Source: Stutzerimonas stutzeri
GTDB lineage: Bacteria > Pseudomonadota > Gammaproteobacteria > Pseudomonadales > Pseudomonadaceae
Length of the DNA stretch: 64,000 bases
Assembly: GCF_000952685.1 (NCBI RefSeq)
Contig: NZ_JYHV01000020.1
Span: forward strand, 111,501 to 175,500
Reading direction: 5' to 3'
Part shown: positions 8,155 through 16,588 of the stretch, in pieces
Layout of the letters: each line of letters begins with the position of its first letter
How positions within the stretch are numbered: position 1 is the first letter of the stretch
Position numbers and translations under genes: made by a program
The notes under the pieces: model-generated
Database searches by the model: none
What the model saw: only the letters and a program-made list of their open reading frames with translations
What the model was told of the DNA's origin: nothing

Positions 8155-9084
8155 ATGGATATTCAACCAAAGCGTGAACAAGAGCTCATGGCCGCCTGGG
8201 GTAATAGGTTCGCCCCCCTGGTGAGCATCGTCTGCTTGGCCTACAACCATGCACCGTTCATACGGGAAACGCTGGACGGCTTCCTCCTGCAGGAGACGGA
8301 TTTTCCCTTCGAAGTGATCGTCCATGACGACGCCTCGACCGACGCCACCGCCGCGATCATCCGTGAATACGCCGCGCGCTACCCGAGCCTGATCAAACCG
8401 ATCTATCAGCTAGAAAACCAGTACCGCCAGGGGGTTACCGTCAGCACTCAGCTGTTCGCGCAGGCGCACGGCAGGTATATCGCCTATTGCGAAGGGGACG
8501 ACTACTGGACCGATCCGCGCAAACTGCAGATCCAGGTCGACTTTCTCGAACGGCATCGCGACTACGTGATGACGTACCACGATGCCTTCATGTTCAACGC
8601 CCAGGGGGTGGTCCGCAGTCCCCACATGCAGGGCAAGTTCCGCCGGGATGCCACCGCTCGCCAGCTGATGCAGGCGCGACCGGTTTCCACCCTGACGGCA
8701 TGCTTTCGCAATCTGCTGCAGGAACTGCCGCCGGAGCTGCGCGGTGTCGAGGTGCTGGACATCTGCTGGTGGTCCCTGCTCGGTGCCTATGGCAAGGGCA
8801 AGTTCATCGCTGAAATCAAGCCCGCCGGCTACCGCGTGCATGAGGGCGGGATCTTCTCCATGCGCAGCAGCAAGCAACGCATCCAGATGTCCATGCACGC
8901 CTATTACAGCCTCGCCCGCTATTACCAACGGATCGGCGATCAGTCGCTCTACGAATATTTCATGATCCAGGTCTTCTCCCAGGCACTGGCATCGATATCG
9001 CCGCTCAGCAAGCTTCAGGCGCTGGGCCAGATATTCCAGAACATCAGCATCAATCTGTTACGCAGACTGACGCCCGGTGCCTGA
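8155..9084 (+). CDS. Family 2 glycosyltransferase
   Basis: GT-A fold inverting glycosyltransferase, 309 aa, cytoplasmic. VSIVCLAYNH opens the nucleotide-binding domain (residues 23-32), VHDDAST at 56-62 and CEGDDYW at 112-118 carry the acidic metal/nucleotide-binding residues. It is of the short type that adds one sugar to the lipid-linked repeat unit. The ATG follows the flippase TGA directly (TGAATG), a coupling arrangement. Sugar specificity cannot be read from sequence. Confidence 0.9.
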   Translation: MDIQPKREQELMAAWGNRFAPLVSIVCLAYNHAPFIRETLDGFLLQETDFPFEVIVHDDASTDATAAIIREYAARYPSLIKPIYQLENQYRQGVTVSTQLFAQAHGRYIAYCEGDDYWTDPRKLQIQVDFLERHRDYVMTYHDAFMFNAQGVVRSPHMQGKFRRDATARQLMQARPVSTLTACFRNLLQELPPELRGVEVLDICWWSLLGAYGKGKFIAEIKPAGYRVHEGGIFSMRSSKQRIQMSMHAYYSLARYYQRIGDQSLYEYFMIQVFSQALASISPLSKLQALGQIFQNISINLLRRLTPGA

Positions 9085-9140
9085 CCGGCATGGCTGGCTT
9101 CTGTCGCACTGATAGCGCAACACTCAAGGAAGGATCCGCA

Positions 9141-11351
9141 ATGACTGTCATGGCCCGCTCTTCGCTGGAATACGAGGGAGACAATCGCATCGACCTGGCG
9201 CGCATCCTGCGCGTGGCGTTCGATCACAAAGCACTGATTTTCACCATTACCGCCCTCTTCGCCCTGCTTGGCGTGGCCTATGCGATCGTCGCCACGCCCG
9301 TTTACCGGGCGAGCGCGATGATCCAGATCGAACCGAAGAAGGCCGGGATAACGGGCATTCCGGAAGCCATTCCCAGGCCCAACTCGGTTTCCCAGGCGGT
9401 GACTGAAATCGAGCTTATCAAGTCGCGCTCGGTCCTTGGACGCACGGTTAACGCTCTTAAGCTCTACATCACTGCCCGCCCCAAATATTTCCCGATCCTC
9501 GGCAGCTACATGGCGCGTCTGCACGATCCAGAAAAGGACGGCGAGCTCGCCACGCCACTGCTGGGCATGGACAGTTACGCCTGGGGCGGAGAGAAGCTGG
9601 TGGTGTTTCAGCTGGACGTACCCGAAGCCTATCTGGGGGAAAAGTTGACGCTGCGTGCCGGCAGTGCAGGTGCATTCAGCCTGTACGACGAGGACGACCA
9701 ACTGCTGCTGAATGGCAAAATCAACCAAGCCGTGCGGCACGAGGGTTTCCGCGTCCAGATCGCCGAACTCAAGGCCCGCCCGGGGACAGAGTTCTTTGTG
9801 GTGCGTAGCCGCCCGCAGACCACGGCGCTGGACTACCAGAAGCGGTTGAAGGTGGGTGAAGCCGGCAAGGACTCGGGAATCATCTACCTCACTCTGGAAG
9901 ACCCGGACGCGGACAAGGCCAACCATGTGCTCGATCAGATCAGTCGGCTCTATGTGCGCCAGAACATCGAACGCAGCTCCGCCGAAGCCGCGCAGCGCCT
10001 GGAGTTTCTGCGTTCGCAGGTACCGCTGGTCCGCAAGGAATTGGAAAAGGCCGAAGCCGCCCTCAATGCCTATCAGACCAGCGCCCAGTCGGTGGACATC
10101 AGCATCGAGACCAAGAGTGTGCTGGACCAGATCGTCGCGCTGGAGTCGCAGATCTCCGAGCACAATCTCAAGCGTACGGAGTACAACCAGCTCTTTACCC
10201 CGGAACACCCGACCTATCAGACGCTGATGACCAAGATCGCTCAGCTGCAAGCGCAGAAGAACGCGCTGATGAGCAAGATCGATACCTTGCCGATGACCCA
10301 GCAGGAACTGTTGCGCCTGAATCGCGACATGCAGGTCACGACTCGCACCTACACACTGCTGCTGGACAAGGCTCAGGAACAGGACATTCTGCGCGCGGGC
10401 ACCATTGGCAATGTGCGCATCATCGACAGTGCCTACGCCGTGGTGGAGAAGCCGGCCAAGCCCATCAAGCCGCTGGTGGTGCTGATCGCCATCTTCGTCG
10501 GGCTGCTTGTGTCAGCGCTAGTGATTCTGATACGCCAGGTGTTCTATCGCGGCATCGAAAGCCCCGAGACGATCGAGCACCTGGGTATCCCGGTGTATGC
10601 CGCGCTGCCTTTCTCGGCGAAACAGGAGCACCTGTACCGCCTGAGGAAAATCCGCGATGGGCGAAGCAAGCTGCTAGGCGGAGCGGATCCGGCGGACCTG
10701 GCCATCGAGTCACTGCGCAGCCTGCGCACCAGCCTCAAGTTCGCCATGCTCGAGGCCCGCAATCGAACCCTGGTGATCACCAGCCCCACACCTTCGGTGG
10801 GCAAGTCTTTCGTTTCCAGCAACCTGGCGTCGGTTATCGCCCAGGCGGGCCAACGAGTGTTGCTGATCGATGCCGACATGCGTCGCGGCTATCTCGCGGG
10901 CGTGTTCGGTCAGGAGCCGCGCCACGGCCTGTCCGATGCGCTGGCCAGCGGACTGCGTCTCGCGGCGGTGACCAACAAGACCGACCAGGCCAACCTGCAT
11001 TTCGTCGCCAGCGGCTTTTCCGCTCCAAACCCGTCCGAGCTGCTGATGCACGACAACTTCGCCAAGTTGCTCAAAGAGGCGGAGCGGGAATACGACTTCG
11101 TCATCATTGATACGCCCCCGGTATTGGCCGTTACCGATGCCGTGCTGGTCGCACAGCTGGCCGGCACCTGTCTGCTGGTCGCACGTTACGGGCTGAGCAC
11201 AGCCAGCCAGGTCGAGACGTCCAAGCGACGTCTGGCACAGAACGGGGTATTGCTCAAAGGCGCCATTCTCAATGGTGTCAAGCGCAGGGCCTCGAGCACC
11301 GCCTATGAAACCGGCGCCTACGGTTATTACAGCTATTCTCAAAAAGCCTGA
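9141..11351 (+). CDS. Wzc-type polysaccharide copolymerase / BY-kinase
   Basis: Inner-membrane protein that controls chain length and polymer export, with a fused bacterial tyrosine kinase. The 736-residue form starts at an ATG after AAGGAAGGA; a start at 9090 would add 17 residues. An N-terminal Wzz domain with a first helix (about 30-50) is followed by a long periplasmic coiled-coil part and a second helix (about 442-465). The kinase has Walker A SPTPSVGKS with Lys555, Walker A' VLLIDADMR and Walker B VIIDTPP. Five tyrosines sit in the last 14 residues, the usual autophosphorylation cluster. Fused kinase and cluster distinguish it from PslE, which has the same overall place in Psl clusters. 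Confidence 0.92.
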   Translation: MTVMARSSLEYEGDNRIDLARILRVAFDHKALIFTITALFALLGVAYAIVATPVYRASAMIQIEPKKAGITGIPEAIPRPNSVSQAVTEIELIKSRSVLGRTVNALKLYITARPKYFPILGSYMARLHDPEKDGELATPLLGMDSYAWGGEKLVVFQLDVPEAYLGEKLTLRAGSAGAFSLYDEDDQLLLNGKINQAVRHEGFRVQIAELKARPGTEFFVVRSRPQTTALDYQKRLKVGEAGKDSGIIYLTLEDPDADKANHVLDQISRLYVRQNIERSSAEAAQRLEFLRSQVPLVRKELEKAEAALNAYQTSAQSVDISIETKSVLDQIVALESQISEHNLKRTEYNQLFTPEHPTYQTLMTKIAQLQAQKNALMSKIDTLPMTQQELLRLNRDMQVTTRTYTLLLDKAQEQDILRAGTIGNVRIIDSAYAVVEKPAKPIKPLVVLIAIFVGLLVSALVILIRQVFYRGIESPETIEHLGIPVYAALPFSAKQEHLYRLRKIRDGRSKLLGGADPADLAIESLRSLRTSLKFAMLEARNRTLVITSPTPSVGKSFVSSNLASVIAQAGQRVLLIDADMRRGYLAGVFGQEPRHGLSDALASGLRLAAVTNKTDQANLHFVASGFSAPNPSELLMHDNFAKLLKEAEREYDFVIIDTPPVLAVTDAVLVAQLAGTCLLVARYGLSTASQVETSKRRLAQNGVLLKGAILNGVKRRASSTAYETGAYGYYSYSQKA

Positions 11352-11370
11352 CACATGCGAGGGAGACGCC

Positions 11371-12111
11371 GTGTTCGGAACCGCCGCGATGATGCAACCT
11401 TACCTGTTCCCCTACCTGGGCTATTTTCAGCTGATCGCCCGCAGCGATGTTTTCGTGTTGGGTGACGATCTCCAGTACGTCAAAGGTTCATGGATAAACC
11501 GTAACCGGATACTGGTGAACGGACAGCCGCAGCTGATCACCTTTCCCTTGCGCAAAGGCGGCGGGTTCGACCCGATCAACCAGCGTTGGCTGTGCGATGA
11601 CTTCGCGCGCGAAGCCCAGAAACTGCTGAGGACACTGGAACTCGCCTATTCGCGCGCGCCGTACAAGGCTGAAGTGGTTCCGCTGATCCGCCAGATCCTG
11701 ACGCATCCGGAACGCAATCTGGCCCGTTTTACCGAGCATTCGATCCGCTGCGTCTGTGCCTATCTGGACATCACGACGCCGATCCGTATCGGCTCCGAGC
11801 TGGGGCTGCCGGCTCGCATGGATAAGCAGGAGCGGGTCATCGGCATCGCGAAGAAGCTGGGTGCCGCGCTCTATATCAATCCAATCGGCGGTGTGGCGCT
11901 TTACTGTCCAGCCCTCTTCCGATCTCACGGCCTGTCGTTGCGATTTCTGCGCATGGACGACCTCAGCTATCCGCAGTTCAACCAGCCGTTCGTGCCTTCA
12001 CTGTCAATCATCGACGTGTTGATGTTCAACAGCCAGAAAGATGCACAGGCCCTGCTCAAACGCTTTTCTCTGATCGAAGGGGTCGAGCAACAGACGGCAC
12101 TGCAGGCATAA
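11371..12111 (+). CDS. WbqC-like protein
   Basis: A 246-residue protein starting at GTG, with GAGGGAG 6 nt upstream; stop of the kinase gene is 19 bp before. MMQPYLFPYLGYFQLI near the N-terminus is the hallmark of the WbqC family, found in O-antigen and capsule clusters, often beside DegT aminotransferases. The biochemical role of the family is not settled; a part in modifying an amino sugar is often supposed. Here a DegT enzyme (5423) is in the same transcript, which fits that association. No membrane segment is seen. Confidence 0.85.
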   Translation: MFGTAAMMQPYLFPYLGYFQLIARSDVFVLGDDLQYVKGSWINRNRILVNGQPQLITFPLRKGGGFDPINQRWLCDDFAREAQKLLRTLELAYSRAPYKAEVVPLIRQILTHPERNLARFTEHSIRCVCAYLDITTPIRIGSELGLPARMDKQERVIGIAKKLGAALYINPIGGVALYCPALFRSHGLSLRFLRMDDLSYPQFNQPFVPSLSIIDVLMFNSQKDAQALLKRFSLIEGVEQQTALQA

Positions 12112-12165
12112 ACGTCCTCGACAAAACGGACATCGGCAACCTCCCCTATGGAAGGCAGGTTTCAC

Positions 12166-12690
12166 ATGACAGCACTTGGCAGCAATCCGCACTGGTACCT
12201 GATTCAAACCAAACCCCGCCAGGAGGCCCGCGCCGAAGAGCATCTGGTGCGCCAGGCGTTCGAGTGTTACAGGCCGCAGAAGCCCAGCGGAAACGGCAAG
12301 ACACCAGAAGCGCTGTTTCCGGGCTACCTGTTCATCCGCCTCGATCGTCAACTGGACAACTGGTATCCCATTCGCTCGACCCGTGGCGTCGCCCGGGTGG
12401 TGTCCTTCGGAGGCGAGCCGACGCCGGTCAGGGACGAACTTATCGAACAACTGCGTCAACGCCTCGCGGTGCCGGCCGAAAAGCCGCAGTTCCAACCCGG
12501 CGAGCGCGTGCAACTACATGGCGGCAGCTTTAGCGATCTCGAGGCGATCTTCGTCAGCGCCGATGGCCAGGAGCGTTCGGTGATCCTGCTGAAACTGTTG
12601 CAGCGTGAACAGAAAGTGCGCGTGCCAACGCGCTACCTCAGCGGTTGCGGCGTGTCTCACAGGGCCGCGCTTGGCTGCGGCGTCGATTGA
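12166..12690 (+). CDS. rfaH: RfaH-type transcription antiterminator (NusG paralogue)
   Basis: Binds paused RNA polymerase at ops sites and keeps it processive through long surface-polymer operons. The 174-residue protein starts at the ATG after GGCAGG. The NGN domain (8-100) has HWYLIQTKPRQEARAEEHL, LFPGYLF and STRGVARVVSFG, all matching RfaH; a linker leads to a KOW domain (110-155) with FQPGERVQLHGG and EAIFVSADGQERSV. The HTT motif of E. coli RfaH is replaced by NWY at 65-67. The gene sits inside the cluster it probably regulates, between the WbqC-like gene and a glycosyltransferase, and the cluster leader has ops-like sites. Confidence 0.92.
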   Translation: MTALGSNPHWYLIQTKPRQEARAEEHLVRQAFECYRPQKPSGNGKTPEALFPGYLFIRLDRQLDNWYPIRSTRGVARVVSFGGEPTPVRDELIEQLRQRLAVPAEKPQFQPGERVQLHGGSFSDLEAIFVSADGQERSVILLKLLQREQKVRVPTRYLSGCGVSHRAALGCGVD

Positions 12691-12706
12691 TTCGGGAACT
12701 GCAACC

Positions 12707-13963
12707 ATGAAGATCTTGTTTCTGCACAGTCTCTATGAGCCCCATGTGGGCGGAGGCGCGGAGATCGTCGTACGCCAGCTGGCCGAAGGGCTGCAGGTTC
12801 GTGGCTATGATGTGGCGGTGCTGGTCACCGGACCGGAGCCCGGCGTTCAGAAGGAGACGTTAGACGGCGTACGGATCTATCGCGCCGGCCTGCACAACCT
12901 TTACTGGCATTTCACCCAAAACAGACCCAGCTCGTTGCGTCGCCTTGGCTGGCATTACCGGGATCGTTACAACCGCAGCATGCGCCAGCACGTTCGCGAA
13001 GTGATCGCATGCGAACAGCCGGACCTGGTGATGTGCCACAACCTGACGGGCTGGTCGATCTCGGCGTGGGACGAAATAAGTGCCGCCGGCGTGCCGATCG
13101 TTCAAGTGCTGCATGACCTCTATCTGCTGTGCCCCAAGGACACCATGTTCAATAAAGGCCGCAGCTGCGAGCGGCAGTGCACGCTCTGTTCGGCCTTTCG
13201 GCGGCATCACACCGTAGCGTCCGCTCAGGTCGACGCGGTGATCGGTGTCAGCCGTTTCGTTCTGGACCGACTTACCACCCAAGGCTATTTCGGCCGAGCC
13301 ACCCGCCATGTGGTGCATAACAGCATCGTGCCGAGCGCCAGTGCGCCTCCTGAGCGCCACAGCCACAGCGGGCTGCTGCGTTTCGGCTATATCGGCACGC
13401 TGTCGGAAAACAAGGGCGTGGGTTGGCTGATCGAGCAGTTCCAGCAGCTTTCCATCGACGCCACCCTGGAAATCGCCGGGCGCGGCAAGTTGGACTACGA
13501 GGCACAGCTCAAGGCGAAGGCCGATCCGGCCAAGGTCCGTTTTGTCGGCTACCAGGATGCCAACGCCTTCATGCGCAACATCGATGTGCTGGTGGTGCCG
13601 TCCATATGGGCCGAGCCGTTCGGCCTGGTGGCGGTCGAGGCTTGCGCCCAGCACCTGCCCGTCATCGCGACGAGCATGGGCGGCCTAGGGGAAATCATCG
13701 AAGACAACCACAACGGCCTGCTCTGCACACCGGCCGATCCTGACTCGCTTGGCCGGGCGATGCTCAAACTCTACCTGGACAGCAGCCTGCGCCAGCGGTT
13801 GTCGCGGCAGGCGCGTACCAGCGTCGCGCCTTTTTTGAACATGGAGCGAATGCTCGATCAGTACCAGTCGATCCTGCATACCGCGCTACACGGCCGGAGA
13901 GCCCACGATGACCCCGAGTTCGCTGACCATCACGCGCCCCAGGTCGAGCCCGCTGGCGATTGA
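12707..13963 (+). CDS. Family 4 glycosyltransferase
   Basis: Retaining GT-B glycosyltransferase of 418 aa. The ATG at 12707 begins MKILFLHSLYEPHVGGGAE, the acceptor-side glycine loop typical of GT4. The C-terminal donor domain has RFGYIGTLSENKG and the EPFGLVAVE motif (E-x7-E) that contacts the donor nucleotide sugar. An in-frame upstream extension overlaps rfaH and has no ribosome site. The 3' end overlaps the next gene by 56 bp, so the two are surely co-transcribed. It carries a Cys cluster (CERQCTLC) in the N-terminal half, seen in some GT4 members. Specificity unknown. Confidence 0.9.
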   Translation: MKILFLHSLYEPHVGGGAEIVVRQLAEGLQVRGYDVAVLVTGPEPGVQKETLDGVRIYRAGLHNLYWHFTQNRPSSLRRLGWHYRDRYNRSMRQHVREVIACEQPDLVMCHNLTGWSISAWDEISAAGVPIVQVLHDLYLLCPKDTMFNKGRSCERQCTLCSAFRRHHTVASAQVDAVIGVSRFVLDRLTTQGYFGRATRHVVHNSIVPSASAPPERHSHSGLLRFGYIGTLSENKGVGWLIEQFQQLSIDATLEIAGRGKLDYEAQLKAKADPAKVRFVGYQDANAFMRNIDVLVVPSIWAEPFGLVAVEACAQHLPVIATSMGGLGEIIEDNHNGLLCTPADPDSLGRAMLKLYLDSSLRQRLSRQARTSVAPFLNMERMLDQYQSILHTALHGRRAHDDPEFADHHAPQVEPAGD

Positions 13964-15224
13964 CAAGCCAACCCTGCTGACCTTGATCGCGGCCTCGCTG
14001 CTGATCAGCGAAACCTTTGCCGGCGCGCTGCGCTATTACCTGGACATGGCTGGCATCTCCGCCCTGCTCTACGTGCCGAAGCTGGCGTGCCTGGCGGCGG
14101 TCGCGCTGGAACTGCCGCGTGCGCGAAACAAGCCCGGGGTGTGGCTGGTGTTGTTTGCCTTGGCAGTCTCGGGTTTGTTGGCGTTGCTGCACGGGGCCGC
14201 GCTGATGAACGTCGGCTTCAGCCTGTTCATCTACATTCCGCTGCTGTTCGGGTTGTTCTGCGGCGGCTACCTGGAAAGCAGAGCCACCCTGCTGGGATGG
14301 GTGGTCGGGCTGTGCCTGGTTGCCTCACTGTTCGGCATCGCGCTGGACATGTTCACCAATGTGCCATGGAAGGGCTATAGCTACATGATGGGTGACGTCG
14401 AGCTGACCGCGAACAAATCCTGGGCCTTTGGCAGTACCGACCGCCTAGCCGGCTTTGCCCGTATGTCGACCAACCTGGCGGTGATGATCGCGCTGTACAG
14501 CCTGTACCTGGCCGCGTTCCTGCATTCGCGGCTGCTGCGAATGCTGCTTTACCCGCTGGCCTTCGGCGCGATCTTCCTCACCACCAACAAGTCCACCGCG
14601 GCGGCTTACCTGTTGACCCTGATGATGCTGTTCCTCGCCGGCTACCGCATGCCCAGCGCTACGGCATTTTTCATCGCGGTGCTGACGGGGATGGCGTTGC
14701 CGATCGCCAGCCTGTTGCTGAACATTCCGCAGAGCGAAGCCTACAGCGCCAGTCTGCTTGCATCCTTCAACGACCGTCTGATCAACAGCTGGCCGAACTT
14801 CATCGACGTGATCACCAACGAAGGCTGGGGCTGGTGGGGCGCAGGGTTCGGTGCGGTCGGCAGCAGCGCAGCGGCCTTTCCGCTGGCCTGGCTGGAGCTG
14901 CTGAGCATCGCCGACAACACAGCGCTGTATCTCTGGGGAATGCTAGGGGTGTTCGGCGTCCTGCTATATCTGCTGCTGTTTCCGTTAATGCTGCGCCTGC
15001 ACGACCGAGGCCCGCGCATCCGTCACGCCCTGCTGGGCATCGTTTTCTGTACCTGCCTGATCGGCTGGGCGACCGACGTCCTGGAGGTGACCACCTCCAC
15101 CCTGTTCCTCGGAATGGCGATCGCCCATGCCCTGACGCCACGGGAAGTGCTGCACCGAGGGCCACACCACCCGATCGCTACCGCGCAACCGCATGCGCAT
15201 AGACCCTGGGAAGCCCAGTCATGA
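13908..15224 (+). CDS. O-antigen polymerase/ligase-like membrane protein (PslJ/Wzy-like)
   Basis: Integral inner-membrane protein, 438 aa, with about 11-12 hydrophobic helices and a larger periplasmic loop between about residues 270 and 320 (ending GWGWWGAGFGAVGSS), the layout of Wzy/WaaL/PslJ proteins. It would join flipped repeat units at the periplasmic face. It overlaps the previous gene by 56 bp and the next by 4 bp (ATGA). Sequence divergence in this family prevents naming the repeat unit. Polymerase is preferred to ligase because the cluster has a Wzx and Wzc but no other polymerase candidate. Confidence 0.8.
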   Translation: MTPSSLTITRPRSSPLAIDKPTLLTLIAASLLISETFAGALRYYLDMAGISALLYVPKLACLAAVALELPRARNKPGVWLVLFALAVSGLLALLHGAALMNVGFSLFIYIPLLFGLFCGGYLESRATLLGWVVGLCLVASLFGIALDMFTNVPWKGYSYMMGDVELTANKSWAFGSTDRLAGFARMSTNLAVMIALYSLYLAAFLHSRLLRMLLYPLAFGAIFLTTNKSTAAAYLLTLMMLFLAGYRMPSATAFFIAVLTGMALPIASLLLNIPQSEAYSASLLASFNDRLINSWPNFIDVITNEGWGWWGAGFGAVGSSAAAFPLAWLELLSIADNTALYLWGMLGVFGVLLYLLLFPLMLRLHDRGPRIRHALLGIVFCTCLIGWATDVLEVTTSTLFLGMAIAHALTPREVLHRGPHHPIATAQPHAHRPWEAQS

Positions 15225-16543
15225 GCACCCGCCTTCTTTTGTGCCGTTTGGTGTTTGTCTCAGCCGTGTCGGGCCTGGCACTGCAGGCTTCGGCAGTTGA
15301 GCCGGAAGAGCCCTTTATCGTCGGCGTCTGCTCGCATGACCTGCATCTTCGCGACAGCCGCAGCCAGGGCAACCAATTGTTACGGGACGCCGGTATCGAG
15401 TCGGTACGAACCGACGCGCATTGGGCGTTTCTTGAGCGTAACCGCGACCAGCTCAAGGTGGAGCCGCACTGGGATCGCTATCTCGCCGGTAACGAAGCGC
15501 AGGAGCTCGATAGCCTGTTCATTCTGGGGTACGGCAATCGTTTTCACGGCGGTGGAGAGAAGCCGCGCAGCGAACCGGTACGCGCCGCCTTCAATCGCTA
15601 CGTCGCCTTCGTTGCCCAGCAGTTTCGGGGGCGGGTCAAGCACTACGAAGTCTGGAACGAGTGGGACGTCGAGGACCCGAGCGATCCTCAGTTCACTCAG
15701 GACTATGCCCGGCTGATCGCCGATGCGGCAGGCATCATTCGCCAGCACGATCCCGACGCCAAGGTGTTGGCCGGCGCGGTGACCACCAAGGGCATCGAGT
15801 CGGGTTTCGCCCTGCGCCTGATCGAAAATGGCGTAATGCAATCGATCGACGGCCTCTCGTTGCACCCGTACGTCCACTGTCGCGGCCGGGGAAAGAACAC
15901 CCCGGAAGCCTGGATCGAGTGGCTTGCCGAGGTCGACCTGGAACTGTCCCGTGCGGCCGGTCAGCCGGTGCCCCTGTACCTGACGGAAATGAGCTGGCCG
16001 GCCTATCAGGGTTCCTGCGGCATCGATGAAGACCTGCAGGCTGCCTATCTGGCGCGCAGTTTCCTGCTCGTCAGGACGCTGCCGAACGTGCGGGGCATGT
16101 GGTGGTACGACTTCCGAAACGACGGGACCGACAAGCGCGAGCGAGAGCACAACTTCGGCTTGGTCCGTCAGGACTACAGCCTCAAGCCAGCCTACCGGGT
16201 GCTCGAGGCAGTCGGCCCGATCGTCCAGCACTACCAATTCCTTGGCCATCGCGAAAAAACCGGGAATAACACCGTTCTGATGCGTTTCGGCAACGCGGAC
16301 GAGCAACTTCTGGCCGCCTGGAGCACCGACCAGGCCCGCGCTGTCAGCATCGAATCCACGGGCAAGGTCACCGGCCCTTTGGAACTGATCGATACCGCAC
16401 ACCCGGAAAACGGCCGAACCCTGGGCGACACGATGTGGACCTGTCCGGTCAACGCGAGCACCTGTACCGCCACTGTGGAGCTCAATGGGTTTCCAAAAAT
16501 CATCAGCCTCGGCAAGTCCGCCGCGGCTCGTACCAGCCCCTAG
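15221..16543 (+). CDS. PslG-like exported glycoside hydrolase
   Basis: A 440-residue (beta/alpha)8 clan-A glycosidase with an N-terminal signal peptide (about 1-25, ending ASA). EVWNEWD places the acid/base Glu147 and LYLTEMSWP the nucleophile Glu256; these are the two strand-end glutamates of GH39-type enzymes. Length, exported state and position in an EPS cluster match P. aeruginosa PslG (442 aa), an endoglycosidase that trims Psl and supports its biosynthesis. A C-terminal beta domain follows from about 340. It starts within the stop of the polymerase gene (ATGA). It likely acts in the periplasm on the cluster's own polymer. Confidence 0.85.
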   Translation: MSTRLLLCRLVFVSAVSGLALQASAVEPEEPFIVGVCSHDLHLRDSRSQGNQLLRDAGIESVRTDAHWAFLERNRDQLKVEPHWDRYLAGNEAQELDSLFILGYGNRFHGGGEKPRSEPVRAAFNRYVAFVAQQFRGRVKHYEVWNEWDVEDPSDPQFTQDYARLIADAAGIIRQHDPDAKVLAGAVTTKGIESGFALRLIENGVMQSIDGLSLHPYVHCRGRGKNTPEAWIEWLAEVDLELSRAAGQPVPLYLTEMSWPAYQGSCGIDEDLQAAYLARSFLLVRTLPNVRGMWWYDFRNDGTDKREREHNFGLVRQDYSLKPAYRVLEAVGPIVQHYQFLGHREKTGNNTVLMRFGNADEQLLAAWSTDQARAVSIESTGKVTGPLELIDTAHPENGRTLGDTMWTCPVNASTCTATVELNGFPKIISLGKSAAARTSP

Positions 16544-16588
16544 CAGAAGATCTCGATTCGGAAACCGTTTTGAAAAGAGGAATTTCAG

